Assembly (NCBI RefSeq): GCF_002646595.1
Contig: NZ_PDUD01000029.1
Coordinates: 124,001-188,000 of the forward strand
Reading direction: 5' to 3'
Source: Flavilitoribacter nigricans DSM 23189 = NBRC 102662
GTDB lineage: Bacteria; Bacteroidota; Bacteroidia; Chitinophagales; Saprospiraceae
DNA length: 64,000 bases
Part shown: positions 34,071-42,655 of the stretch, piece after piece
Layout of the letters: every line of letters starts with the position of its first letter
How positions within the stretch are numbered: the first letter of the stretch is position 1
The notes under the pieces: model-generated
Told to the model about the DNA's origin: nothing
Databases searched by the model: none
The model's input: the letters and a program-made list of their open reading frames with translations, nothing else
Made by a program: the position numbers and the translations under genes

Positions 34071-34565
34071 ATGGATATCAGCATCGATAAAATGGTAAAA
34101 AAAACGGCGGTACTCGGTTTCGGCAATCCCGTCCGGGCCGACGACGGCGTAGGCATCTACGTGATCGAACAGCTACAGGCGGCCATGCCGCCGGACGAGT
34201 CCGTCAGTGTATTCGATATGGGGACTTCGGCCTTTGAAGTGCTTTTTCAGTTGCGGGGTCACGACCGGATCATTCTGGTGGACGCCGTGATCAATTCCGA
34301 AGAAGCAGTCGGCAGTGTATTCAAACTGCCGGCCTCGGAAGTAGAAGGCAAGATCGAAGACGACCCGCTCGTCTTTTTGCACGGCCTGAAATGGCACCAG
34401 GCGCTTTCCTACGCCCGGAAAATGCTCGGCGCAGATTACCCCGAAGAGATCGATGTTTATCTCATTGCCATTGAAAATACCAGCTTCAACGTCGGTATGG
34501 GTGAGGCCGCAAAACAGGGTGGTGACCGGGTAGTTCAGCTTCTGCTGGACGAATTCAGCGGCTAG
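34071..34565 (+). CDS. [NiFe]-hydrogenase maturation endopeptidase (HupD/HyaD family)
   Basis: This 164-residue nickel-dependent protease removes the C-terminal tail of the large subunit as the final maturation step. The family N-terminus is present as AVLGFGNPVRADDGVGIYVI, with the acidic residue of the GNxxxxDDG motif that senses nickel. The second metal Asp lies in IILVDAV, and the His in LVFLHGLKWHQAL. The product could start at the ATG used here or seven codons later (MVKKTAVLG), since the first residues are not conserved. It follows the large subunit after a repeat-bearing gap and is the expected specific protease for the 15-residue tail seen there. Confidence 0.93.
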   Translation: MDISIDKMVKKTAVLGFGNPVRADDGVGIYVIEQLQAAMPPDESVSVFDMGTSAFEVLFQLRGHDRIILVDAVINSEEAVGSVFKLPASEVEGKIEDDPLVFLHGLKWHQALSYARKMLGADYPEEIDVYLIAIENTSFNVGMGEAAKQGGDRVVQLLLDEFSG

Positions 34566-34653
34566 CCGGACTCTCTGGCTACGATCAGTACTAACGTGAA
34601 ACTGGTTTCGGATACTCTCCAACCACTTACGTCGGTTAAAAAACGAATGCGAT

Positions 34654-35022
34654 ATGTTTATACCACCGAAGAAATACATCGATGAGCTCCAGGCACAGCC
34701 GCAAGCCGCCAGTCAGGTACGCCTGCGGGCGGCTCATCTACTGATCGACCGGGAGACGGCCGCCGTCGTATTCGGTGAGGCCGGCAATGCCTACCTCGTC
34801 TATTATCCCGACCGGCATACGCTTTTGCTGGCTGCGGGCGATGACGAAATGTTTAAGGACCTGCACAAAGCCAAAAAACACCTGCTGAAATCCCGGAGTG
34901 CCGCCGGGGACCGTTCGGTGGCCCTGCACGAGATCCTGATCGACCATCAGATCGACGACCGGGATCGCGACCTGGTTTACGAATTCCAGGCCGGACTGGG
35001 TATACTCCGGGTACAACTTTAA
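34654..35022 (+). CDS. Conserved-looking small protein in the hydrogenase cluster, unknown
   Basis: I do not recognise this 122-residue protein. It starts MFIPPKKYIDELQAQPQ and has a beta-hairpin-like centre (TAAVVFGEAGNAYLVYYPDR, HTLLLAAGDDEMF). A Lys-rich helix follows (KDLHKAKKHLLKSRS) and then a C-terminal strand pattern (DLVYEFQAGLGILRVQL). There is no Cys, signal or membrane segment, so it is not an iron-sulfur protein. Standing between the endopeptidase and the TPR protein, with gaps of 88 and 56 nt, it probably helps assemble or anchor the hydrogenase. Comparable operons of the 1h type also carry small unannotated genes, but I cannot claim homology. Confidence 0.7.
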   Translation: MFIPPKKYIDELQAQPQAASQVRLRAAHLLIDRETAAVVFGEAGNAYLVYYPDRHTLLLAAGDDEMFKDLHKAKKHLLKSRSAAGDRSVALHEILIDHQIDDRDRDLVYEFQAGLGILRVQL

Positions 35023-35078
35023 ACCTTCGCCCTATTCTATTTCGGAAATAAATCCACCCCGCTCAAAGCAAGCACAGC

Positions 35079-36605
35079 ATGTTAGATATTTTCGCTTCTG
35101 ATAACACGATAGAACTGGTCCGGGAGATCATCGCTTCCGAAGAGCGCCTGGATGAACTGGTTAGTGTACACCACTCGCTAGAAAGCGCACCAACCGACCG
35201 TGCGGATAGTCTGGTCGTAGATGCCCGTGGGATCAGTCAGCCGATCGACTGGGCCAATCTGGCTCCCCCCTATCTGTTGCCGCAGGGCATTCCCCTCTCC
35301 CCGGCTACCCTGTTGGGACTTATTTTCAGCAAGCTGGATAATGGGGAAAAGGCATGGCATTACCTGAAAACGCACCCTTCACTGATCTTCGAGACCGGGC
35401 TGGCCAGCCGCCTGCAGTACGGCTATGAGATCGATCTCTCCGAGCTCACCGATCTGAAGGATACAGCCGATCCGGTCACACCATTTGAACAATACCGGAG
35501 AATCCATAACATAGCCATCGTCGGGCACTACGGTTACCTGCAATCCGGCATTCAGATAGAAACGCTAAAAGCATACTACCAACAGGCGCTCGCCGACGCT
35601 CCCAATGCCGCATACCGGGCCTATTCGCTCCAGCACTACGCCGGTTTCTTGCTGGACGGGGAAGATGCCAGATCCGCAGAAGCGCTCCTGCTCGAACAAC
35701 TGGAGCAGGACCTTCCAGAGGCCGCCCGGATCAGTCTGAAAAGGATGCTGACGGATGCCTGGATGAAACAACTCACCGTACCTTACGATCAGGATCTGCT
35801 GCACCGGCTCAAACAAACCCTCTGGGAAGTCCTCCAATACAATGAACAACACGACCGCCGGGCGGAAACCGGCCTGCTGCTGATCGACGCCGCTCATATT
35901 GCCAATATTTCCGAAAGTTTCTCCGAAGCGCTGGGCTATATCAGCCGGGCCATCGGCATTTTTGAATCCGAAGAGCTGGAAGAACTGGCCGGACAGGCCC
36001 ATCTCCGAAAAGGCACCCTGCTTTATACCTGGGCGCAACAGGGTAATCCGCAGTTTTACAAGCCGGCCATCGAGAGTTACCAGCAGGCTTTGAAGGTGTT
36101 CCGGCAGGAGGAAACGCCCGACGTATTCGCCGATATTCACCACAATCTGGCCGTACTCTATTCGGAAATGCCGGCCGACAGTAAGAAGAAAGGGATCTGG
36201 GCCGGAGTTGCTTCCGCTTCTTTTCAGGAAGCGCTACAGTATTACACCAAAGATTTCTTCCCTTACGAATACGGAATGATCTGTAACAACTACGGCAATG
36301 CACTCACCAAATTTCCACAGGCTATCCATTCCGACAATTACGAAAAAGCCCTTTTTTACTACCAGGAAGCGCTACAGGTGCGCACGGCGGCTTATCCTTA
36401 CGAAAGAGCGATCACTCTGCTCAACTACCTGGAAGCCAGCTGGAAAGTAAGTAACGATACCGACGATTTCAACGAAAAGCGTTTTCGGGATATGGTGGCC
36501 AAGGCGCAGGAAGTAAAACAACTGGTCGGAGAAGCCGATATGATCCGGGAAGCCGACAAACACCTCGAACTTCTGGAACAATTGAAAACCGCAGCGGTAA
36601 AATAA
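35079..36605 (+). CDS. TPR-repeat protein of the hydrogenase cluster
   Basis: This 508-residue, probably cytoplasmic protein is mostly helical. An N-terminal part with no named domain (LDIFASDNTIELVREIIASE to about residue 145) is followed by tetratricopeptide-like pairs. Examples are IETLKAYYQQALADAPNAAY, AQGNPQF-type helix YKPAIESYQQALKVFRQEE, then IHHNLAVLYSEM, FQEALQYYTKDFFPYEY and YEKALFYYQEALQVRTAAYP. TPR proteins are a known accessory of actinobacterial group 1h hydrogenase operons, where they are thought to scaffold assembly (established for gene order, not for mechanism). It ends 6 nt before hypA, so the two are tightly coupled. Confidence 0.85.
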   Translation: MLDIFASDNTIELVREIIASEERLDELVSVHHSLESAPTDRADSLVVDARGISQPIDWANLAPPYLLPQGIPLSPATLLGLIFSKLDNGEKAWHYLKTHPSLIFETGLASRLQYGYEIDLSELTDLKDTADPVTPFEQYRRIHNIAIVGHYGYLQSGIQIETLKAYYQQALADAPNAAYRAYSLQHYAGFLLDGEDARSAEALLLEQLEQDLPEAARISLKRMLTDAWMKQLTVPYDQDLLHRLKQTLWEVLQYNEQHDRRAETGLLLIDAAHIANISESFSEALGYISRAIGIFESEELEELAGQAHLRKGTLLYTWAQQGNPQFYKPAIESYQQALKVFRQEETPDVFADIHHNLAVLYSEMPADSKKKGIWAGVASASFQEALQYYTKDFFPYEYGMICNNYGNALTKFPQAIHSDNYEKALFYYQEALQVRTAAYPYERAITLLNYLEASWKVSNDTDDFNEKRFRDMVAKAQEVKQLVGEADMIREADKHLELLEQLKTAAVK

Positions 36606-36611
36606 GGCAGC

Positions 36612-36980
36612 ATGCACGAAATATCTCTCGTCCGATCTATTTTCAATACCCTGGAGGCGGAGTTCTCGGCGGAAGAACTCGGTAGGCTCAATACCATTGA
36701 ACTGCAGGTCGGCCTGCTATCCAACGTAGAACCGGTGCTGATGCAAAACGCCTTTGAGGCCGTGACCACCGCCGAAAATAAATTCCGGGAAGTATCGCTC
36801 CGGGTGAATACCGTCCCCATTGAGATCCACTGTGCGGATTGTGGGGTCAATTCTACGATCAGCGACTACAAATTCGTCTGTGCCTCCTGCGGTCGTCCCA
36901 ACAACAATGTGGTAAAAGGCATGGAATTACTTATTCACCGGGTTCATTTTGACGAAGAGGCGGGCGCTCCGCTGACCTGA
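36612..36980 (+). CDS. hypA: Hydrogenase nickel incorporation protein HypA
   Basis: The 122-residue protein begins MHEISLV, where the first His and the amino terminus bind nickel. It contains the zinc site with two CxxC pairs (IHCADCG and FVCASCG), as in all HypA. With HypB it loads nickel into the large-subunit precursor. Its last 37 bases overlap the end of the convergent diheme cytochrome gene on the opposite strand, so the two transcripts must run into one another. Confidence 0.96.
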   Translation: MHEISLVRSIFNTLEAEFSAEELGRLNTIELQVGLLSNVEPVLMQNAFEAVTTAENKFREVSLRVNTVPIEIHCADCGVNSTISDYKFVCASCGRPNNNVVKGMELLIHRVHFDEEAGAPLT

Positions 36981-38041
36981 GCGGGGTTCTCCAGTTCCAG
37001 GCTTTTTATCCAGTCACTGATCAATGCTACTCCTTCCTCGTGCACCATTCTGCGGCCCAGTTCGGGCATCATTGCTCCCGGATCTGTTGAGCGCATCCGG
37101 TACACCATGATGGATGCTTCGGGATCTCCCGGTACAATAGAATAGGTATTGCCTCCCGTTCCGGCTCCGGCCGATACCGTCGGCTTGAAGATGCCCAGGG
37201 AACGATCCAGTTTGGCCCCGGCCGTCAGAGTGAGGCCAGAGGTATTGGCGGCACCTTCCGGGTGGTGGCAGTGGCCGCAGTTCACATCCAGATAAGCCAG
37301 AGCTCTTTCCTGCAGATCGCCGCCTCCCGGCTGATCCCAGGCCGCCAGCACGGGGTGTTCCGCTTCCGGGACATAGCCGCTGAGATACCCCACTTCGGTC
37401 CATTTGACCAACTGGTTTTTCGCACCGTCCGCATAAGCGAAATCCCGGTTCAGGTTCGCTACCTTGGGGCCGATGGGCACCAGTTCCTCCGCTCTGGCGT
37501 GGCAGTTCTTGCACTGGTTCTTATTTGGAATGATGTAGTTGACTTGTTGGGCCTTTCCCTGTTTGTTCACCCACGCTACTTCTTTAATATCGCCGGTCAC
37601 TTTCAGGTAAGCCTCCGTCTGGGCGTCATCCCAGATGTAGCCGAGGGCTTCCCAATTCTCGCCGCGATGGATTAGCAGTCGGGTTTCCAGGATCCGTCGC
37701 CCCTTTGCCGCTGCGGTCTCATCGTTCTCGTAGTAAAAATTCTTGATCAGCACGGTGCCTTCCGGAAAGTCCAACACGCCCGCCCCGGTGTAGCGGGCAC
37801 TTTTTCCCGGAGGCATCCAGACGAAACGGGCCTTATGGGCGTAATCCGAGAACAGTGGGGTGTTCAGATCGTAGGGCAGTACGCCGGCACTGGGCTGCAG
37901 ATCCGCTGGGTTTCCCGCGAAGAATCCGTACGCAGACAGCTTTTCGGGAGGCGTTTGCGGGACGTTTACCGATTGACTGCCGCAGCCGGCACCCAGCATT
38001 CCCAGGATGATCAGGATCAAGGATGTCTTGTTCTTTTTCAT
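36944..38041 (-). CDS. Diheme c-type cytochrome lipoprotein (SO2930/HNE_0200-like family)
   Basis: The 365-residue product carries a lipoprotein signal (SLILIILGMLGAGCGSQ) and two heme-c sites, NQCKNCHARAEE and VNCGHCHHPEG. A long beta-rich N-terminal part (ARFVWMPPGKSARYTGAGVL, LIKNFYYENDETAA) precedes them. I recognise the family that is usually encoded beside a beta-helix protein, as it is here (37 nt downstream of 38079). It should be anchored on the outer face of a membrane and carry electrons, but the donor and acceptor are unknown. The start is set at the ATG of MKKNKTS since this gives a clean signal peptide. It lies on the opposite strand inside the hydrogenase-maturation cluster, which is unusual. 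Confidence 0.82.
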   Translation of the reverse strand: MKKNKTSLILIILGMLGAGCGSQSVNVPQTPPEKLSAYGFFAGNPADLQPSAGVLPYDLNTPLFSDYAHKARFVWMPPGKSARYTGAGVLDFPEGTVLIKNFYYENDETAAAKGRRILETRLLIHRGENWEALGYIWDDAQTEAYLKVTGDIKEVAWVNKQGKAQQVNYIIPNKNQCKNCHARAEELVPIGPKVANLNRDFAYADGAKNQLVKWTEVGYLSGYVPEAEHPVLAAWDQPGGGDLQERALAYLDVNCGHCHHPEGAANTSGLTLTAGAKLDRSLGIFKPTVSAGAGTGGNTYSIVPGDPEASIMVYRMRSTDPGAMMPELGRRMVHEEGVALISDWIKSLELENPAQVSGAPASSSK

Positions 38042-38078
38042 TTTTTCTATCATTACACCATGTACAGCTTTTCCCAAA

Positions 38079-39335
38079 TTACTCCTGCGCCAGCCACTCA
38101 TCGTGGGCACTCGTATCGAAATCTTCCAGTTCGCAATCGAAAAGGCTCATATCGTTATTCATATTTCCGGCGATCGCTTCGGGTTCGGCACCAAGCCCGG
38201 CATTGAGATTGACGAAGCGGACCTCGCCGTTATTACGAATGCAATAGCCGGCCGGCCGACCGGTCTCATCCGTTTCCGTGGGTTTAAAGATACCGTCCGT
38301 AACGATGTCCACCGACTGGCCGCCCAGTACCGCCGTGAGCAGTTTACCGTAATCCGTGGTATTGTCCGGCGGTCCGGCGTTGCCCGAGATCTCATTATCG
38401 TGAATATGAATATTGCTGCAGAAGGGATCGTAGGCTTCCGATTCGTAGGGCAGGCCGGTGAATAACCAGCTGTTTACCGCAATACCCAGGGTTTTGTGGT
38501 TCCTGATGACGTTGTCGTGCATTTCAATATTGGAGTGCGCCATGATGATCATCCCGGAACCGGGAGGAATGGAGCTGACCACCATGCCCTCGGGAGCAAA
38601 ATTCTCCCCGTTGTTGTCCTCCATGGTGTTGTTGTAAAACTTGATCTTATCGCCGTTAGCCTGGGGCAGGTCGGGCATATCGAAGATGAGCATTCCGCCG
38701 GCATTGTTTTTGGCCAGGTTGTTGTAGACCTCACCGGTGATGGTATTTTCGATCTCCAGTCCGGCTACGTTGTTGTGTACGTAGTTGTCGCGCACCACCA
38801 CATTCCGGGACTGCCCCACGTAGATACCGGCATCCATGGCGTAGGAAACTTCACATTTTTCCATCAACACATTGGTGCTGCTCACCGGATAGAGACCGTA
38901 GGCCCCGTTGGACGCGCTTTTACCGCCGGTCCAGCTGGCTTCCAGGTCGCGCATGATCACATTTTCGCATCCCTGCACCTTGATGGCGTCCCCTTTCGAA
39001 TCGTGGACGCTAAAGCCCTCCAAGGTCACCTCTTTTACATTTTTGATCAACATACCCTGGGCTCCTTCGATCTGCCCCTTAAAGGACAAGACCGTTTTCC
39101 CTTTTCCGGCACCTTTGATCGTAATCCCGGACAGATCGGCCAGGGAAAGCTCTCGCTGAAAATCAAATTTGCCCTCCGGGAGCAGGATCTCTTCGCCGTC
39201 CTGGGCGTTGATGAGCCGTTCCTGCAGATCGGTAACCAGGGTTGCTGCGTCCATTACTGCTGTACCCTGCGGTTCATCACCACAGGCGGTCCAGCTTACC
39301 GCTGTAACGAGAAGGAAAAATAGATGCCGTTTCAT
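38079..39335 (-). CDS. Parallel beta-helix lipoprotein paired with the diheme cytochrome
   Basis: This 418-residue lipoprotein (FFLLVTAVSWTACGDE signal) is built of right-handed parallel beta-helix coils. The repeats are of the NosD/pectate-lyase type, with many xxIxxNxV turns (NVIMRDLEASWTGG, NVLMEKCEVSYAMDAGIYVG, NVVVRDNYVHNNVAGLEIEN, GEVYNNLAKNNAGGMLIFD, NIHIHDNEISGNAG). The family is commonly found next to the SO2930-like diheme cytochrome, and the two genes are in one operon here (37 nt apart). Its role is unknown; a polysaccharide-binding or metal/heme-handling scaffold is possible. Upstream is the palindromic region that also precedes hypB on the other strand, so both directions may be controlled together. 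Confidence 0.8.
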   Translation of the reverse strand: MKRHLFFLLVTAVSWTACGDEPQGTAVMDAATLVTDLQERLINAQDGEEILLPEGKFDFQRELSLADLSGITIKGAGKGKTVLSFKGQIEGAQGMLIKNVKEVTLEGFSVHDSKGDAIKVQGCENVIMRDLEASWTGGKSASNGAYGLYPVSSTNVLMEKCEVSYAMDAGIYVGQSRNVVVRDNYVHNNVAGLEIENTITGEVYNNLAKNNAGGMLIFDMPDLPQANGDKIKFYNNTMEDNNGENFAPEGMVVSSIPPGSGMIIMAHSNIEMHDNVIRNHKTLGIAVNSWLFTGLPYESEAYDPFCSNIHIHDNEISGNAGPPDNTTDYGKLLTAVLGGQSVDIVTDGIFKPTETDETGRPAGYCIRNNGEVRFVNLNAGLGAEPEAIAGNMNNDMSLFDCELEDFDTSAHDEWLAQE

Positions 39336-39434
39336 AATTTTTTAGTTTTAGGTGGTCCGACGAATATACTGCTAATCTGGGCTTGTGTGGGTAAGAGACC
39401 GTTTTAAAATCATTCCACAATGGCCATTTATAGA

Positions 39435-39475
39435 ATTAGAAATTATTTTCTAATTATTAGAATTATTTTTCTAAT
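39435..39475. promoter_or_regulatory. Two tandem palindromic operators between the beta-helix gene and hypB
   Basis: ATTAGAAATTATTTTCTAAT (39435-39454) and ATTAGAATTATTTTTCTAAT (39456-39475) share the ATTAGAA-N6-TTCTAAT pattern found upstream of the hydrogenase structural genes (31078-31097). The copies are 21 bp apart, two helical turns, so two dimers could sit on one DNA face. They lie 116 bases before the preferred hypB start and 100 bases before the divergent beta-helix gene start. Confidence 0.72.
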
Positions 39476-39590
39476 TCAATCAGGGGACTTAACTTACGCA
39501 CCACCGGAAGCAAGACACACAATAAGGCCGGGCTTTTTCTAAAAAAGAGTAAATTTAGTGGAATCCTTAATCAACAAGTTCTCTAACCAT

Positions 39591-40313
39591 ATGGATCAAG
39601 TACAGAAGTCCAGCAAAGCCGCCAGAGGCACCGTCACCTGTGACAATTCTACCATGCACCTGCTCAAGGCCAATGATTTCGTTGCGGAAAGCATTCGCAA
39701 ACAGATGGCCTCCCAGAATACCCTGATGATCAATATAACCTCTTCGGCCGGAAGCGGTAAAACCACACTCCTACAGGAGACCGCCCGCCGTATCGGGGAT
39801 AAAATAAACATGAAAATACTGGTTGGCGACCTGGAAACCGAACGCGATGCCGATCGCCTACGGGATGTGGGTGTAGACGCCCTGCAAATCGTTACGGGCG
39901 GCATCTGTCACCTGGAAGCCCAGATGGTCTGGCAGGCTATGGAAAACCTCGACCTGGATGGTGTGGACCTCCTGATCGTGGAAAATGTCGGCAATCTGGT
40001 CTGCCCCGCTTCTTTTGACCTCGGCGAGGACTACCGGGTAACTTTGATAGCCACGACGGAGGGAGATGATAAACCCAAAAAGTATCCCCGTATGTTCCTC
40101 ACCAGCGAACTGATGCTGGTCTCCAAAGTGGATCTCCTACCCTATCTGCCCTTCTCCGTAGACGCAGTAGTCGCGGATGCCCGCGACGTCAATCCGAACA
40201 TCGATGTACTGGAGATCTCCAGCACGGCAAATGTCGGCATCGACGAGTGGTGCGACTGGTTGCTGGAAAGAGTGGAGGAGAAAAAGGGCGTTGCTACCGC
40301 AGCAAAGGTCTAG
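39591..40313 (+). CDS. hypB: Hydrogenase nickel incorporation GTPase HypB
   Basis: The 240-residue GTPase has the G1 loop INITSSAGSGKTTLL and the DLETERDAD segment. The HypB-specific metal loop is GICHLEAQMVWQAM, with VENVGNLVCPASFDLGED holding the second Cys, and the base-recognition region is LMLVSKVDLLPYL. It delivers nickel with HypA. The His-rich N-terminal stretch found in some HypB is absent, so nickel storage is unlikely and import by the downstream permease may matter more. I chose the ATG at 39591 (MDQVQKSSK) because a -7-like box (taaattta, 39550-39557) directly precedes a GTG at 39558 that would add 11 residues. Confidence 0.95.
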   Translation: MDQVQKSSKAARGTVTCDNSTMHLLKANDFVAESIRKQMASQNTLMINITSSAGSGKTTLLQETARRIGDKINMKILVGDLETERDADRLRDVGVDALQIVTGGICHLEAQMVWQAMENLDLDGVDLLIVENVGNLVCPASFDLGEDYRVTLIATTEGDDKPKKYPRMFLTSELMLVSKVDLLPYLPFSVDAVVADARDVNPNIDVLEISSTANVGIDEWCDWLLERVEEKKGVATAAKV

Positions 40314-40315
40314 TC

Positions 40316-42655
40316 TTGAAAAGCTGGCATCTCCATATCAAAGGCCAGGTACAGGGTGTGGGTTTTCGGCCCTTCGTGTACCAACTGGCCCTGCAACAGC
40401 AACTGCACGGTTGGGTGAACAATACCGTGGACGGCGTCCATGTCGTATTCCATGCGGACGCAGAGACGGCCCATACCTTTACCGGAGCCATCCTGGACCG
40501 GGCGCCCCGGCTGGCCCGCATCACCTCCCACCGGCTCCGGCCGACGGAGGATCAGACCTTTACTGATTTTCAGATCATTCACAGTCATACAGAGGGGGAA
40601 GTGCAACTGATGCTTACGCCGGATTTTGCCCTCTGCGATACCTGCCGGACCGAACTCCATGAGACCGGCAATCGCCGCAAGGACTATCCCTTCATCACCT
40701 GCACCCATTGCGGCCCCCGTTTCTCGATCAGCCGGCAACTGCCCTACGACCGGGAAACCACCACGATGGCTGCTTTTACGATGTGCCCGGAATGCCAGGA
40801 AGAATACCACGATCCGACAGATCGCAGATACTACTCACAAACCAATTCCTGTCCGGCCTGCGCCGTGACTTTATACCTCAGCGACCACCAACTAAAAACC
40901 GTCAGTGAGGATGTTTCGGTTATCATCGAACGGGTGTGCCAATACTGGCATGCCGGTAAGATCGTCGCCATCAAAGGGATCGGCGGCTACCTGCTCACCT
41001 GTGATGCCCGGAACCGGGAAAGCATTGCAGTATTGCGCGCCCGAAAGCATCGGCCGGATAAACCTTTCGCCCTGATGTACCCGTCCGAGCATGCGGTATT
41101 AGAGGACCTGGATGCCCGGGAAGAAGAACTGACGGAATTATCCGGAAGTTGCGCACCGATCGTATTGCTGCCCCTGAAAGAACAGCATACGTTGGAAAAC
41201 AGTCGGGCGGAGATCGCACCGGGCCTGTCCCGGATCGGGGTAATGCTGCCCTATACACCAATTTTTGAATTACTGCTACAGGCTTTCGGTGGACCGATCG
41301 TCGCCACAAGCGGCAATATCAGCAACGCGCCGATTGTTTTTGAGGATAAAAAAGCGCAGACCGATCTGACGGCAATCGCCGATTACCTGCTGACCAACAA
41401 TCGGGAGATTGTCTTTCCCCAGGACGACAGTGTGGTACAATTCAGTCCTTTCGGGCAACAACGGATCATTTTGCGGCGCTCCCGGGGTATGGCTCCCAGC
41501 TTTTTCGATGCTCCCGCTATTCATGCCGATGGCAGCCTACTGGCGATGGGGGCGATGCTCAAGCATACCTTCAGTCTGTACCACCGGGGCAATACCTTCG
41601 TCAGTCAGTATCTGGGCGATCTGCAGCATTTTGCGACCGAGGAAAGTTGCCGGCATACGCTGGAACATTTCTTCCGGCTTTTCGATACCCAGCCCGAAAT
41701 GATACTGGTCGATCAGCATCCGGACTATCCCTCTACCCTGCTGGGTAATACACTGGCGGAAAAATTCGAGGTACCGGTCAGCCGCATCCAGCACCATATC
41801 GCTCATTTTGGTGCAGTGCTGGGTGAAAACGACCTGATCGACTGTGATCATCCGGTACTGGGCGTCATCTGGGACGGCACCGGACTGGGTGACGACGGAC
41901 AGATCTGGGGCGGTGAGTTTTTTCTTTATCAGCATTACGATTTTACACGCTGGGGACAGTTGGACTATTTCCCACTTCTCCTGAACGATAAAATGGCTAA
42001 AGAACCCCGGCTGGCGGCCTTATCGCTGGCCAAGGATCGGGATGCCGCTCTCCCCCTACTCCGTGATAAGTTTACTGATACTGAATGGAAAATTTATCAG
42101 AAAATTCTAACTGAGGAAGAGCAAATACAGACATCAAGTATCGGCCGTCTCTTTGACGGCATTGCGTCTCTTTTGGGTCTATCCGACCGACAGACTTACG
42201 AGGGCGAAGCGGCCATAAAACTGGAAGAGCTGGCAACTGGCTATTTCCGCCGCAACGGTTTATCCTTTGCGGATAGCTACGGACAGGATGCCCCGGTAAA
42301 CCACAATCTTCCGACCCGGAGCCTGGTCGCCGGTGTCGTTCATGACCTGCAGGCCGGGAAAGCCACGGATTACATTGCCGCGAAATTCCATTATTCTCTG
42401 ATCGACCGGATCAGGAGGATAGCAGATGCTTACTACTTCCGGCATATCGCCTGCAGCGGGGGCGTTTTTCAGAACGGCCTGCTGGTCGATCTGCTCCGGC
42501 ATCATTTGCCGGCGAATTACCAGCTCTATCTCCATCGCGACCTGTCGCCCAATGATGAGAATATATCCTTCGGTCAGTTGATGTGTCACCAGATCGAAAT
42601 CCTGAAAAAATCCAACGTAAATCTGGATCATAAATACCAAAACGTATGTGTTTAG
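40316..42655 (+). CDS. hypF: Carbamoyltransferase HypF
   Basis: The 779-residue enzyme makes the cyanide ligands of the NiFe site from carbamoyl phosphate, with HypE. Domains run in the standard order. First is an N-terminal acylphosphatase (WHLHIKGQVQGVGFRPFVYQ), then two zinc fingers (CDTCRTEL ... CTHCGPRF; CPECQEEYHD ... CPACAVTL). Next is the YrdC/Sua5 domain (GKIVAIKGIGGYLLTCDARN, RRSRGMAPSF) and a Kae1-like carbamoyl-transfer domain (LVDQHPDYPST, IQHHIAHFGAVLGE, WDGTGLGDDGQIWGGEFFLY). I place the start at the TTG directly after the hypB stop because it begins the acylphosphatase cleanly; a GTG at 40247 inside hypB is the alternative. It overlaps hypC by 10 nt. Confidence 0.94.
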   Translation: MKSWHLHIKGQVQGVGFRPFVYQLALQQQLHGWVNNTVDGVHVVFHADAETAHTFTGAILDRAPRLARITSHRLRPTEDQTFTDFQIIHSHTEGEVQLMLTPDFALCDTCRTELHETGNRRKDYPFITCTHCGPRFSISRQLPYDRETTTMAAFTMCPECQEEYHDPTDRRYYSQTNSCPACAVTLYLSDHQLKTVSEDVSVIIERVCQYWHAGKIVAIKGIGGYLLTCDARNRESIAVLRARKHRPDKPFALMYPSEHAVLEDLDAREEELTELSGSCAPIVLLPLKEQHTLENSRAEIAPGLSRIGVMLPYTPIFELLLQAFGGPIVATSGNISNAPIVFEDKKAQTDLTAIADYLLTNNREIVFPQDDSVVQFSPFGQQRIILRRSRGMAPSFFDAPAIHADGSLLAMGAMLKHTFSLYHRGNTFVSQYLGDLQHFATEESCRHTLEHFFRLFDTQPEMILVDQHPDYPSTLLGNTLAEKFEVPVSRIQHHIAHFGAVLGENDLIDCDHPVLGVIWDGTGLGDDGQIWGGEFFLYQHYDFTRWGQLDYFPLLLNDKMAKEPRLAALSLAKDRDAALPLLRDKFTDTEWKIYQKILTEEEQIQTSSIGRLFDGIASLLGLSDRQTYEGEAAIKLEELATGYFRRNGLSFADSYGQDAPVNHNLPTRSLVAGVVHDLQAGKATDYIAAKFHYSLIDRIRRIADAYYFRHIACSGGVFQNGLLVDLLRHHLPANYQLYLHRDLSPNDENISFGQLMCHQIEILKKSNVNLDHKYQNVCV

